From: Faecalicatena faecalis
GTDB taxonomy: Bacteria; Bacillota; Clostridia; Lachnospirales; Lachnospiraceae
Length of the DNA: 64,000 nt
NCBI RefSeq assembly: GCF_012524165.2
Contig: NZ_JABACJ020000016.1
Coordinates: forward strand, 1-64,000
Direction: 5' to 3'
Below the pieces are notes generated by a model, which saw only the letters and a program-made list of their open reading frames with translations, was not told the DNA's origin and did no database searches. How positions within the stretch are numbered: the first letter of the stretch is position 1; every line of letters begins with the position of its first letter. The position numbers and the translations under genes are program-made. This document shows, one piece after another, positions 8,315-16,571 of the stretch.

Positions 8315-8923
8315 TTATTGAATAGTATCGTATACTTTTATAAATGCACTTAATATATATATTAAAAATATGTAATCTAAATCATCTTTACTTTCAATTC
8401 TATCCCCTAAATTGCACATTACATCTAACATATGATGAAAATATGAATGATGTTCTAATTCTGCTTTCAAACTAAAAATTTCATAAAGTGCGATTTTGTC
8501 ATCATCAGACACCTTTTCATCTACTGCTTTAGCCATTGCACTAACACTTTCACGCTTTTTAAATCTTGCTGCACCTGTAATTTTCATACCGTCAAACAGA
8601 TTTTTCCCATCCCAGTCATCATTCAACCTTTCCCCAAAATATTCCTTTATTAATCTAGGATTTTTCATTATATAGAGATACTCAATTACTTGTTCAGACA
8701 TATTCCTAATTGTAAAATCAATATATCTATTACTAAATCCATTGTTCTCCAATTTATAAATTGTTTCTATATCTTCCATCAAGCATTCTGATACTACAAA
8801 CGATAACATCTCTTTTGAATCAAATGATAGTTGTGATTTTACTAGCATCTCTCGAAAGCGTTCGTTTTTTTCTCCAGCTCTTTTTACAAAATTATTATAT
8901 AGTTCATAAAAATCTTTTTTCAT
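8315..8923 (-). CDS. Hypothetical cargo protein, mostly helical
   Basis: A 202-aa soluble, charged, mostly helical protein without signal peptide or membrane segment. The C-terminal ELEHHSYFHHMLDVM stretch with several histidines recalls DUF5677-like proteins, but I cannot confirm that. GTG 8929 and ATG 8923 are both possible starts; ATG 8923 is preferred. It sits between the oriT-like region and the relaxase, where Tn916-type elements have no gene, so it looks like inserted cargo. Strong A/T codon use fits recent acquisition. Confidence 0.6.
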   Translation of the reverse strand: MKKDFYELYNNFVKRAGEKNERFREMLVKSQLSFDSKEMLSFVVSECLMEDIETIYKLENNGFSNRYIDFTIRNMSEQVIEYLYIMKNPRLIKEYFGERLNDDWDGKNLFDGMKITGAARFKKRESVSAMAKAVDEKVSDDDKIALYEIFSLKAELEHHSYFHHMLDVMCNLGDRIESKDDLDYIFLIYILSAFIKVYDTIQ

Positions 8924-9287
8924 TTTCACACCGCCTTTGTTTTCATTAAAACCACTAATTACATTATAAATTCTAAAGTGCTATCACTTCATCTTCATAA
9001 ACTATCATTCAAAAAAATGCCTTTCACTTATGACTCGGCCAATTCAAATTTGCTTATCAGATATATTTTATCATAAGCATACCATAAAATCATTTCTTTT
9101 CTGCTTGCAGGAGCATACTCGTCAGCCCATAGTTCATCAAGGGTGCTGGCGCATTGCAAAGCAACAAGCCCTTGACAAACCATGCTCTGACAAGTCTTTG
9201 ATAATCAAGCAGATAAAGGAAATGTATGCTGTAGTTTACAGCAAAACTTTAATTTATCATCAACGTATAAGTTTTGAATAAAAAACA

Positions 9288-9317
9288 GGTGTCAACTCAA
9301 CCGTATCAGTTAACACC
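9288..9317. terminator. Bidirectional terminator
   Basis: GGTGTCAACT (9288-9297) pairs with AGTTAACACC (9308-9317), one mismatch, with A/T runs on both sides. It separates the oriT block from the cargo gene region. Confidence 0.6.
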
Positions 9318-9401
9318 CATTTTTCATCATCTAAAGTAGCGTTTTACCCCGTAAATTCAAGGGATTTTGTACTTACTGTTACTTGTTTCCAGTTTCCTAG
9401 T

Positions 9402-9480
9402 GCCCCCCTGTTAGATACCGGGGGCTGTCGTGCGGGGCAAGCCCGCACGAAAAGGCGGAACTTGCGGTTTGTGACCGCAA
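9402..9480. other. Candidate oriT of MobT type
   Basis: GCCCCC (9402-9407) pairs with GGGGGC (9420-9425). On the minus strand the right half reads CTAACAGGGGGG, very like the GC-rich inverted repeat holding the nick site of ICEBs1/Tn916-family oriT as I remember it. Two more hairpins follow: CGTGCGGG/CCCGCACG (9429-9436, 9442-9449) and TTGCGGT/ACCGCAA (9462-9468, 9474-9480). The site is upstream of the MobT-type relaxase, the expected position. Confidence 0.7.
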
Positions 9481-9521
9481 AACCCGCCAGTCGTGTCTTT
9501 CCCTGATACGCCAGACACTCT

Positions 9522-9959
9522 TTATGTACGCTCTGAATAGCTGGCATTGAACCGATAACCGATACCACGGACGGTCAAAATATATCGGGGGTGCTTCGTA
9601 TCCTTTTCTATCTTTGCCCTCACTCCGCTTACCAAAGACGTAATACTGCTGTTGGTTTCCTGCATGTAATGGTCGCCCCATAAAATCTCATACAGATAGC
9701 CATATTTGAACACCATACCTTTATGGCTGGCTAAGAGATAGAGCAGACTAAACTCTCTGTAATTGAAATCTAAAAGTCTGCCGTCCTTTTTAACAGATAA
9801 CTCCTGTGGATCGACCACAAAATCATCAAAAGTAAGAACAGGTTGATATTTAATTTCTTTTCTAGGTTGAAATTCGTATTGTTTCAACAGATTAACGACT
9901 TCATGGAATGCCTTTTCATCTTTATTATCCTTGAATGAGATAACGAGCATTTTCCCCAT
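9522..9959 (-). CDS. Winged-helix (OmpR C-terminal type) regulator without receiver
   Basis: This 145-aa protein has a short N-terminal segment (MLVISFKDNKDEKAFHEV) in place of a phosphorylatable receiver, then a Trans_reg_C winged helix from about residue 45 (FNYREFSLLYLLASHKG, ILTVRGIGYRFN). It cannot take part in classical phosphorelay because no receiver Asp is present. Such proteins accompany clostridial integrative elements and probably control transfer or cargo genes. A paralogue lies immediately upstream at 10007-10419. Confidence 0.8.
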   Translation of the reverse strand: MGKMLVISFKDNKDEKAFHEVVNLLKQYEFQPRKEIKYQPVLTFDDFVVDPQELSVKKDGRLLDFNYREFSLLYLLASHKGMVFKYGYLYEILWGDHYMQETNSSITSLVSGVRAKIEKDTKHPRYILTVRGIGYRFNASYSERT

Positions 9960-10006
9960 TTACATCAACCCCTTTTAATTATAAATCTATTCGCACTTTA
10001 TTAACG

Positions 10007-10419
10007 TTATGGCTTATTTTCATTGAATTTATAGCCAATACCCCAGACAGTTAAAACATATATGGGTTTATCAGGGTCAGGCTCGATTTTTTTGCGTAGC
10101 TTTCTGATGAATGAGGTTAGATTCCTTGTATCTGTAATATAATCATTCCCCCACACATTGTCATAGAGCTGTTCTTTGGTAAATACTTGTCCTTTATGGG
10201 AATATAGAAAATATAACAGGTCAAATTCTTTAGCGGTTAAGTACAATGGTGTCCCCGAACAATCTTTGAAAGTTCTTGTGTATGGATTGAGTTGAATTTC
10301 ATTTGTATCTGTCGTTATCATTCTAGGTTTAATTACAGTTTCTGTAGTTAGCCATTCAAGTGTTTTTTGAAATATCTGTTCTTCTTTATCTGTAAATTCT
10401 AGAATTATTATTTTCTCAT
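10007..10419 (-). pseudogene. Second winged-helix regulator with frameshift at its start
   Basis: From 10321 the frame gives a complete Trans_reg_C domain (LTAKEFDLLYFLYSHKG to LTVWGIGYKFN). Upstream, residues homologous to the N-terminus of the neighbouring paralogue (EKIIILEFTDKEEQ) continue in the same frame to 10417. The only ATG with a good RBS (AAAGGAG, ATG at 10419) is out of frame by one base and reads M-R-K-stop. A single-base deletion just after the start codon explains this. Translation could resume at ATG 10321, giving a DNA-binding domain alone. Confidence 0.7.
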
Positions 10420-10477
10420 TATTACCACTCCTTTATATAGATTTATTTTGCGAAAAATTCATTATATGCTCTCTCTT

Positions 10478-11125
10478 TTATACCCTATTTCCCAAACATT
10501 TTATCTGAAAAACAAAAAGCACTAATAGACTTATCGTTATACTGAACAGTGTTATCAATTTTGGAATTCCAAGAGTACCATCAATAATAGGGAATATATT
10601 GAGGACGCTGCTCTCACTAATAATTTCAAGTTGACAAAACGTCCAATACCCCAAAACAGACAAATACCCGATAACGTCACTATTTCCTGCCTGTGAAAAA
10701 ACAAGCCCAAGAGACCCCATAAAAATAGCATATAGCACTGTTACTGAAATGTATTTCCAAAATGGAAATACGCAGTGATATGTTTTCATTACAAAAGCAA
10801 ATACAAAAATCATAACAGCGGTCAATAGAATACTGCATATCAGACGAATGCTTACACTTTTCATATATGACCATGATTTTGTATAAATAATTTCTTTGAT
10901 ACCTGTTTCTAATTCTCGTTTTGTTACTGGTATCAAAATAATCGCTCCAACCAGAGCAAGAGACTGCCCCAACACTTCCGCTGACTGTATGTTATCTAAG
11001 TTTGAAATACCCCTTATGATCGGAATGATGAATAAATAGGCGATACCCAACAATAAACTATTTTTGAAAGTGAGAAGAAAATCTATTCTTAAAAAATCTA
11101 AAATGTTTTTGCAGAAAATGTTCAT
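10478..11125 (-). CDS. ABC-2 type permease (IME cargo)
   Basis: A 215-aa polytopic membrane protein with about six hydrophobic segments. KRELETGIKEIIYTKSWSYMKSVSIRLI is the loop between the second and third. It has no ATPase motif, as expected for the smaller permease of a two-permease exporter. ATG 11125 follows GAGGTGGAG; a GTG at 11140 is also possible. It overlaps the preceding permease gene by 68 bp, indicating translational coupling. It is the last gene of the regulator-kinase-ATPase-permease operon. The transported substrate is unknown, with peptide antibiotics most likely by family. Confidence 0.75.
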   Translation of the reverse strand: MNIFCKNILDFLRIDFLLTFKNSLLLGIAYLFIIPIIRGISNLDNIQSAEVLGQSLALVGAIILIPVTKRELETGIKEIIYTKSWSYMKSVSIRLICSILLTAVMIFVFAFVMKTYHCVFPFWKYISVTVLYAIFMGSLGLVFSQAGNSDVIGYLSVLGYWTFCQLEIISESSVLNIFPIIDGTLGIPKLITLFSITISLLVLFVFQIKCLGNRV

Positions 11126-12452
11126 AATTGAATTCTCCACCTCTTTTCTTGCTATATATTAGGATCGACAATCCTACCAGTATCAAAGAAATGACAGCAT
11201 ACAGCCCCCTATTCAAACAAATAAGAGTAAAATCCCGACTTATTATTTCAGAGCCGCCTAATACATTATGGCGTATCATCAATGTGAAGATACTGGTATC
11301 TCCGGATAGCCCTGTAACAGCCCCGTCAACGAACCACCATACAAATTGTATTAAAATTGCGACGGGTGTTGATGTTAAAATTGTGAGAAACATTCCCAAT
11401 GATGTAACAATCATTGCCGTAGGCAACAGCCACCATATCATATATTTAAAAAAGGCAAACAGATCGATTGCAATACTCGTATCCGCTGAATACCTCATTA
11501 ATGGAATTAAGGACTCAAAGCTCAAAAGAACCACTGGTAACATAACAGCCGTAAGCAAAGCTAAAAACCGAATAGAAATAAATCTTGCTGTTCCTGTTGG
11601 TTTACAGTCTATCAATTCATTCATACAATTCCTTCTATCTTTTAACCAGAAAATAACAGCTACAAAAACAGGGTACAGCCCTAATGCTCTTGTTATGTAA
11701 TCACAAAACAATCTGGCAAAAGCATTACTTACTTTATCGTCATAAATTGTTTTGTTGTATTCATCCATTGCTTCCTCATAGGTCATTTCAGACAAACCAT
11801 AATATTGTGTCAGATTTTTCATGGAGTAGTTAGAACCTTTCCCAATAATATTTTCTGCTTTCTCCATTAGCGTCTGAAATCTTTCATAAGACACTTGAGG
11901 TACGAACTGTTCTGTATCATCCTGTCCAGTATCTATGCCGTCACTGTCCCCCATTTTAAAAGTAAAATTTCCGTTCCCATCCTGATTCGCATTTTCTCCA
12001 AAATGTATAATACTACCATTTACAGCGGGGAAGTAATTTTCTGGAAGATGATTGATCTGCTGTTCATTCAATCCTGTTATCTCTGTAATAATATCTAAGA
12101 TTTCTTTTTGTTCTTTGTCGCTCAAAACAACCTCTTTGTAGTAAGTGAACGGGTAGGTGGAGTAAGAATTTTTTAGATACTCTACTATTAAAATATCTGT
12201 ACCACCACACATAATTTTTTCTGGTACTTCTTTCTTTTTCATTCCATAACTTTCTGCTCCTCTTTCTGGCTTTTTCAAGAAAGAACCACCTGCTATTTCA
12301 GAATAAATAGAAGTATCACTTTCTTTAGCCGAAGATATTTCTTTATTTGTTACCCCATAGAAATTGTCATACCAGCTAAACAACAGAGGCCCAATAAATA
12401 AGAGATACACGAAGCTGAAACAAATTCTTTTCAATTCCTTTAAGAAATACAT
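11058..12452 (-). CDS. Large ABC-2 type permease (IME cargo)
   Basis: This 464-aa membrane protein has one N-terminal transmembrane helix (about 10-27), a long hydrophilic extracytoplasmic region (about 30-240) and some five further helices to the C-terminus. That architecture, one helix then a large outer domain then a helix bundle, is common for ABC-2 permeases of peptide efflux systems. The start lies directly next to the end of the ATPase gene (12453), so the two are co-translated. Together with the smaller permease it should form the membrane channel. Confidence 0.8.
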   Translation of the reverse strand: MYFLKELKRICFSFVYLLFIGPLLFSWYDNFYGVTNKEISSAKESDTSIYSEIAGGSFLKKPERGAESYGMKKKEVPEKIMCGGTDILIVEYLKNSYSTYPFTYYKEVVLSDKEQKEILDIITEITGLNEQQINHLPENYFPAVNGSIIHFGENANQDGNGNFTFKMGDSDGIDTGQDDTEQFVPQVSYERFQTLMEKAENIIGKGSNYSMKNLTQYYGLSEMTYEEAMDEYNKTIYDDKVSNAFARLFCDYITRALGLYPVFVAVIFWLKDRRNCMNELIDCKPTGTARFISIRFLALLTAVMLPVVLLSFESLIPLMRYSADTSIAIDLFAFFKYMIWWLLPTAMIVTSLGMFLTILTSTPVAILIQFVWWFVDGAVTGLSGDTSIFTLMIRHNVLGGSEIISRDFTLICLNRGLYAVISLILVGLSILIYSKKRGGEFNYEHFLQKHFRFFKNRFSSHFQK

Positions 12453-13328
12453 TTATTTCACCCCCTGTTTATAATTCGATATCAAAAAGATATAACTGTC
12501 CTCAAGCGTAGGCTCACAAGCAATCCAATCTTTCTGCGGAGTACCACCAGATAAAAATCTACAGGATATATCCGTTCCATTTTGATGAACATTGATAATA
12601 TGGTACATCTGCTTAAACTTTTCTAATTCATTTTGCATAAGCGTAGTGGTATATACTTTTCTTTCTCCCAATTTTATCAAGTTACCAATCTGTCCCTCAA
12701 AGATCACTTCTCCAGAACATAAAACCGCTGTATTAGAACAGGTCGCTTCTATATCGCCCGCTATATGCGTAGATATTAAAATGATTCTGTCCATAGCAAG
12801 CTCTGAAAGAAGATTATAAAAACGTAATCTTTCTTCGGGGTCTAGTCCAGCAGTTGGTTCATCGATAATTAAAATCTGGGGATTATTTAACAAAGCCTGC
12901 GCAATTCCAAAACGCCGTTTCATACCACCAGATAAATTCTTAAACCGTTTATTTTTTTCCTGTTCCAAATGAACTTGTTCTAATAACTCATTAATACGCC
13001 GCCTGCGGATATTTTGGGGGAGTTCTGATAAGACTGCAAGATACTCCAATGCAGAATACACGCTCATATTTGGATATACCGAAAATTCTTGTGGGAGATA
13101 TCCTATCATTTTACGAACTTCTTTCTTGTCTTTAATATCAATCCCATTCATTTGGATTGTTCCTGATGATGGATTCAACATGGTTGCCAGTATACGCATC
13201 AGCGTTGTTTTTCCAGCTCCATTTTCTCCTAACAATCCATACATACCAACTGGAATATGTAATGAAATATCCTTTAACACACTTTGTTTTCCATATTTTT
13301 TATTCAAGTGTTTGATTTTGATTTCCAT
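12453..13328 (-). CDS. ABC transporter ATP-binding protein (IME cargo)
   Basis: A 291-aa cytoplasmic ATPase with Walker A GENGAGKTT (34-42), Q-loop Gln80, signature LSGGM (132-136), Walker B IIDEP (154-158) and a switch His in ISTHIAGD. The C-terminal EPTLEDSYIFL motif recurs as L/M-E-D-x-Y in the ATPases at 26429, 28712 and 33379, marking one subfamily of exporters. It has its own ribosome-binding site (AAGGAGG) and a promoter upstream that shares a 21-bp element with the response-regulator promoter. Confidence 0.92.
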   Translation of the reverse strand: MEIKIKHLNKKYGKQSVLKDISLHIPVGMYGLLGENGAGKTTLMRILATMLNPSSGTIQMNGIDIKDKKEVRKMIGYLPQEFSVYPNMSVYSALEYLAVLSELPQNIRRRRINELLEQVHLEQEKNKRFKNLSGGMKRRFGIAQALLNNPQILIIDEPTAGLDPEERLRFYNLLSELAMDRIILISTHIAGDIEATCSNTAVLCSGEVIFEGQIGNLIKLGERKVYTTTLMQNELEKFKQMYHIINVHQNGTDISCRFLSGGTPQKDWIACEPTLEDSYIFLISNYKQGVK

Positions 13329-13340
13329 AAAAAAACCTCC

Positions 13341-13387
13341 TTATATGTTCTATAAGGAGATTATTTCATATGAAAGTCAATTTTTAG
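13341..13387 (-). promoter_or_regulatory. Promoter and putative regulator box before ABC genes
   Basis: On the minus strand TTGACT is followed after 18 nt by CTTATA. The stretch 13367-13387 is identical over 21 bp to 15297-15317 upstream of the response-regulator gene; it covers the -35 element and bases upstream. Shared sequence at two promoters of one regulatory module suggests the binding site of the encoded OmpR-type regulator. Confidence 0.65.
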
Positions 13388-13398
13388 AAAAGTTCCAA

Positions 13399-14583
13399 CT
13401 ATTTTTTTATGTTTATTGTAACGATTGCACCGTGATTGGGGGTATTTTCCAAATATAAACCGCCTCCCAGTTTTTCACAAAGTATTTTACTGATAGAAAG
13501 CCCAATACCAAAATTTCCGCCATTCACAGGAGAACTGTAAAAGAAAGACGTTGCAGAGTTTAGTTCTTCCGTTGTAAATCCAATCCCATCGTCTTGTACC
13601 TGAAAAGAAAAACAATCTTTTGTTTCCTCTATTGTCAATATGATTTTATCAACAGAAAAACGGAGTGCATTATCAAAAATGTTTTCCATAACTTTTAATA
13701 ACATATCCTTATCCGTTTCAATGAGCAAAGTTTTAGATAAATCATGTGTTTCAAGCCGTTTGTTATGTTCCGTCGCAAGTATAGAAAATTCTCTTGTGAT
13801 ATCTGTAATCAGTTCTTTGAAATCATAAAATTCTTTTCTGATTTCAATATCTTCCATTTTCTGTATATCTCTGACACACTCCACATATCTTTCTAATCTA
13901 TTCACTGCTCCTGTCATGTTTTTGACTGTTGTTTGTAAAACTTCGCTTGTAAGACTCTCTCTCTCGATTGATTTCTCTAAATAATCCAGATAACCGTTGA
14001 TTACAGTAATCGGCGTTCTTAAATCATGGGAAATAGAAGCCGTCAAAGTCTTTCTTTCCTGGAGCATATCCCACGTTTTTCGATTACTTTTATAAATCTC
14101 ATTTTTCATAAATTCAAACGTGTCACATAATTCACCCAGTTCATCATCAGACGTGTATTGTAACTGAAAATCCAAGTCTTGTTCTGAAATATGAGATATC
14201 CCATTTTTTAGATTTTCAAGAGGTGCTTGTAACTTTAACTTGTAATACAATTTTGCAACCAATACAGAAGCGGCTATGACATAGAGAACAGGTAATACTG
14301 CCATAAAGATTGTCACGATCCAATAATAGATCTTGTTTTCTTTTGAGAGTTCACCATGTGTATATTCTCGTGGAATGACGGTAATCTCATTATTTGTTTG
14401 ATATTCACTTGTGTAATCAGTGACTACAATCGGTCTGGTATCTAATATTTTCTGCCGGATATTTGAAAATGTTAATACAGTAATAATTGAAAATACACTT
14501 ACAACACCAAGACAAATCAGAGCTAACAACACCAGTGATTTTTTTAGTGACATTTTTTGAAATACTTTTTTTATTTTATCCAT
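13399..14583 (-). CDS. Sensor histidine kinase (IME cargo)
   Basis: The 394-aa membrane kinase has transmembrane helices at about 15-38 and 86-112 around a short outer loop of about 48 residues, then a HAMP region, an H-box with the phospho-acceptor His in SISHDLRTP (about 189), and an HATPase domain with N-box NIFDNALRFS and the GFGIGLSIS-like G-box (FGIGLSISK). The small sensing loop is typical of kinases that read transporter activity or cell-wall antibiotics. It overlaps the response-regulator gene by 13 bp and is the second gene of the operon. Confidence 0.9.
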   Translation of the reverse strand: MDKIKKVFQKMSLKKSLVLLALICLGVVSVFSIITVLTFSNIRQKILDTRPIVVTDYTSEYQTNNEITVIPREYTHGELSKENKIYYWIVTIFMAVLPVLYVIAASVLVAKLYYKLKLQAPLENLKNGISHISEQDLDFQLQYTSDDELGELCDTFEFMKNEIYKSNRKTWDMLQERKTLTASISHDLRTPITVINGYLDYLEKSIERESLTSEVLQTTVKNMTGAVNRLERYVECVRDIQKMEDIEIRKEFYDFKELITDITREFSILATEHNKRLETHDLSKTLLIETDKDMLLKVMENIFDNALRFSVDKIILTIEETKDCFSFQVQDDGIGFTTEELNSATSFFYSSPVNGGNFGIGLSISKILCEKLGGGLYLENTPNHGAIVTINIKK

Positions 14584-15251
14584 TTATACCCGACTCCCCA
14601 TACTGTGGAAATATAGGATTTATCTGTAAATTCAGCAAACTTCAATCTTATTTTTCGTATATGCTCTTTGATAACCGTACTGTCACCGTTGCCATCAATG
14701 CCCCAGATGATTTCATATATCTTTTCTCTGTCAAAGACCTGACCTGCATTTATTGACAATAACTTTATAATTTCAAATTCTTTGTTTGATAATTCAACCC
14801 GATTGCCTTTAATAAAGAGGCTTCTATCTGAGTAATCAATCATTAACTCTTCTGAAAATTTGCCTTTTGTCTTATTATGATTTCTTTTTTCACGCCGTAA
14901 ATGCGCTGAAATTCTTGCTAATAATTCATTTATAGAAAAAGGCTTTGTAATATAATCATCTCCACCAACCATAAGCCCGTTTATCTTGTCCTGTTCGGAT
15001 ACCCTTGCAGTGAGAAAGAGTATAGGGCATGATACAAAATTCCGAATGGATGAGCATAAATCAAATCCGTTCATGCCCGCCATATTAATATCTAGTAAAA
15101 TAATATCTGGACTATGAGATAATTTATCCAGTGCCTCTTTTGCGTTGATTGCGGAATAGACAATGTAACCTTCCAGTTCTAATTGTAACTTTAATATATC
15201 CAGTATAGATTGTTCATCATCAACGATTAGTATTTTATATTTTTCACCCAC
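14571..15251 (-). CDS. OmpR family response regulator (IME cargo)
   Basis: Receiver domain first (ILIVDDE, phospho-acceptor Asp in LLDINMAG, Lys in TKPFS), then a Trans_reg_C winged helix ending ISTVWGVGYKWIK. The frame opens with GTG at 15260 that overlaps the RBS AAGGAG; the GTG at 15251, 8 nt after the RBS, is the more likely start. It probably activates the downstream ABC genes and its own operon through the shared box at 13367 and 15297. Confidence 0.9.
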   Translation of the reverse strand: MGEKYKILIVDDEQSILDILKLQLELEGYIVYSAINAKEALDKLSHSPDIILLDINMAGMNGFDLCSSIRNFVSCPILFLTARVSEQDKINGLMVGGDDYITKPFSINELLARISAHLRREKRNHNKTKGKFSEELMIDYSDRSLFIKGNRVELSNKEFEIIKLLSINAGQVFDREKIYEIIWGIDGNGDSTVIKEHIRKIRLKFAEFTDKSYISTVWGVGYKWIK

Positions 15252-15269
15252 TACATTCACTCCTTATTT

Positions 15270-15323
15270 GACAATTCGACTATATAGGACTTATAACATA
15301 TGAAAGTCAATTTTTAGTCAAAT
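15270..15323 (-). promoter_or_regulatory. Promoter and putative regulator box before response regulator
   Basis: The minus strand reads TTGACTAAAAATTGACT, a direct repeat with an 11-nt period, then an 18-nt spacer and TATATA. OmpR-type regulators bind such head-to-tail repeats. Bases 15297-15317 are identical to 13367-13387 upstream of the ABC ATPase gene. Confidence 0.65.
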
Positions 15324-15580
15324 GTCGAACATATTATTTCTTTAATAATTATAGCAACAATCCTTGTATAGTGGTATCTTTTTAATCATTGTAAAATTTT
15401 ACCTACGGCTTAATAACCGAATCATCTTTTGGAATAGAAATCCTAATAAAACATGACAGTTTTGTTAAGTTATCTTACATCAATCAATTTTGTATTATAA
15501 ACGGATTAAATAATATATTGGTATGCTTATTGGTTTTATACTTAGCAAGCAGGTAATCATGGGTTGTTTTATCAATATCC

Positions 15581-15718
15581 TTAACTATGTGAAACTCCTG
15601 TTTCCCATTTTGAAATCGTTTTGTCCGAGACCCCCAGTTTCTCTGCCAGCCGGGCTTGCGTCATATTTTTCTCTTTCCGTTTTTTAGCCATAAAATTTCC
15701 AATCATGATCTGATCCAT
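15581..15718 (-). pseudogene. XRE regulator, N-terminal half separated by IME
   Basis: The frame starts at ATG 15718 (RBS AAAAGGAG) and encodes a Cro/CI HTH (MTQARLAEKLGVSDKTISKW, then ETG), followed by VSHS and a stop contributed by the element end. It is the missing front half of the fragment at 4277-4636. The 45-aa product might still fold as a HTH and bind the original operator without the membrane tail. Confidence 0.85.
15596..15606. repeat. Attachment-site core, right junction of IME
   Basis: TCCTGTTTCCC differs from the left copy at 4622-4632 by a single base. The element sequence just inside (GTGAAAC, then ATAGTTAAGGATATT on the other strand) mirrors the left inner end. Confidence 0.8.
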
Positions 15719-15866
15719 AAGTAAACTCCTTTTCTATCTGAATGACCCTATTCTAAAATATCAGCCTCAATAATAACACCCCTCCAAAGGAGAATTTGGG
15801 TTGAAAAGGGGATTTCTTTATTATAGACAGCGGCTTTTGATGCTTATATCCGTACCTGATTTATTC

Positions 15867-16478
15867 TTACTCATATTTCTCAATTACTTCACGACCAATT
15901 TGAGTAACTAGGATATTGGCCGATGATGTTTCAGCTGGCCGTTCATTGCTATTATATAAAATAGCTTCTGTACTATCTAATGGATATTTTCCCCAAATGG
16001 CACTGCATGGTACATACCAGTTATCATCTTCCGAATAGTCTAGGAAAAGCATATACTCTTTTCCGATGCCCATTTTCTTATAACCAGCAACATGATATAT
16101 TACATTCTTTTCCGCATCATAAGCTTCATTTTCGAAGATGGAGATTGTACTGCCTATTTTAATATCCTGATTACTTTCGTCTTTATATATATTGCTAATC
16201 TTTACATTACCAATCATACCCACAAAATAGACATTCCCCTGCCCATCACGCCAGATGACTGGTTCCTCTTCACTCACTTTTTCTGCTTTAACAATAATTC
16301 CAATGCTATTTTCTATAGCTTCTAAAGAGTGGTATTCATCAACTTTCGCTTCTACACTCATGTCCATCGGCGCCTCTTCGAACGTTTTATTTTTTTGTGC
16401 AATAGGATATACAACATATGCCCAAATGAGCAAAAGTACCACTACGATTATTCCTGCAGTCAGCATTCCTTTTTTCAT
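15867..16478 (-). CDS. Hypothetical membrane-anchored protein
   Basis: A 203-aa protein with one N-terminal transmembrane helix (about 5-25) and a soluble outer domain of about 175 residues. RBS GAGGGG precedes ATG 16478. I do not recognise the family. The outer domain has SIGIIVKAEKVSEEEPV followed by beta-rich segments resembling uncharacterised anchored proteins of clostridia. No lipobox is present, so it is held by an uncleaved helix. It is the first chromosomal gene past the interrupted XRE fragment. Confidence 0.6.
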   Translation of the reverse strand: MKKGMLTAGIIVVVLLLIWAYVVYPIAQKNKTFEEAPMDMSVEAKVDEYHSLEAIENSIGIIVKAEKVSEEEPVIWRDGQGNVYFVGMIGNVKISNIYKDESNQDIKIGSTISIFENEAYDAEKNVIYHVAGYKKMGIGKEYMLFLDYSEDDNWYVPCSAIWGKYPLDSTEAILYNSNERPAETSSANILVTQIGREVIEKYE

Positions 16479-16496
16479 TCAGTTCCCCTCTTGCTA

Positions 16497-16563
16497 TTTC
16501 TATAAGTGCATATACATCGTAATTCTTCTCAACATAATACTCTGTAATGCTCTGTTTATAAAT
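16497..16563. repeat. Fragment duplicating the 5' part of the epimerase gene
   Basis: About 66 bp here match 18015-18081 within the epimerase coding region with few differences (shared CATCGTAATTCTTCTCAACA). It is too short to code and sits between two unrelated genes. It is a relic of a partial duplication, or of a lost paralogue. Confidence 0.65.
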
Positions 16564-16571
16564 AGAATCAC

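Larger units (their letters stand above)
8930..9521. other. Noncoding mobilization region
   Basis: About 590 bp without a supportable gene. It holds, in order, a 48-bp repeat shared with 2267-2314, a bidirectional terminator (9288-9317) and a GC-rich block of hairpins (9402-9480) that looks like oriT. A plus-strand frame at 9030-9281 has no recognisable family. Confidence 0.6.
4622..15606. mobile_element. Integrative mobilizable element with ABC exporter and two-component cargo
   Basis: An 11-kb element is bounded by near-identical 11-bp direct repeats and imperfect inverted ends, and interrupts one XRE gene whose halves lie on either side. It encodes a large serine recombinase, a MobT-type relaxase, an oriT-like site, two winged-helix regulators, one unknown cargo gene and a response regulator/kinase/ABC exporter operon. 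No coupling protein, VirB4 or other type IV secretion genes are present, so transfer would need a helper element. Confidence 0.85.

Noticed and set aside
9030..9281. 83-codon plus-strand frame near oriT
   Set aside because: No RBS or recognisable family; it spans a repeat and ends near the terminator.
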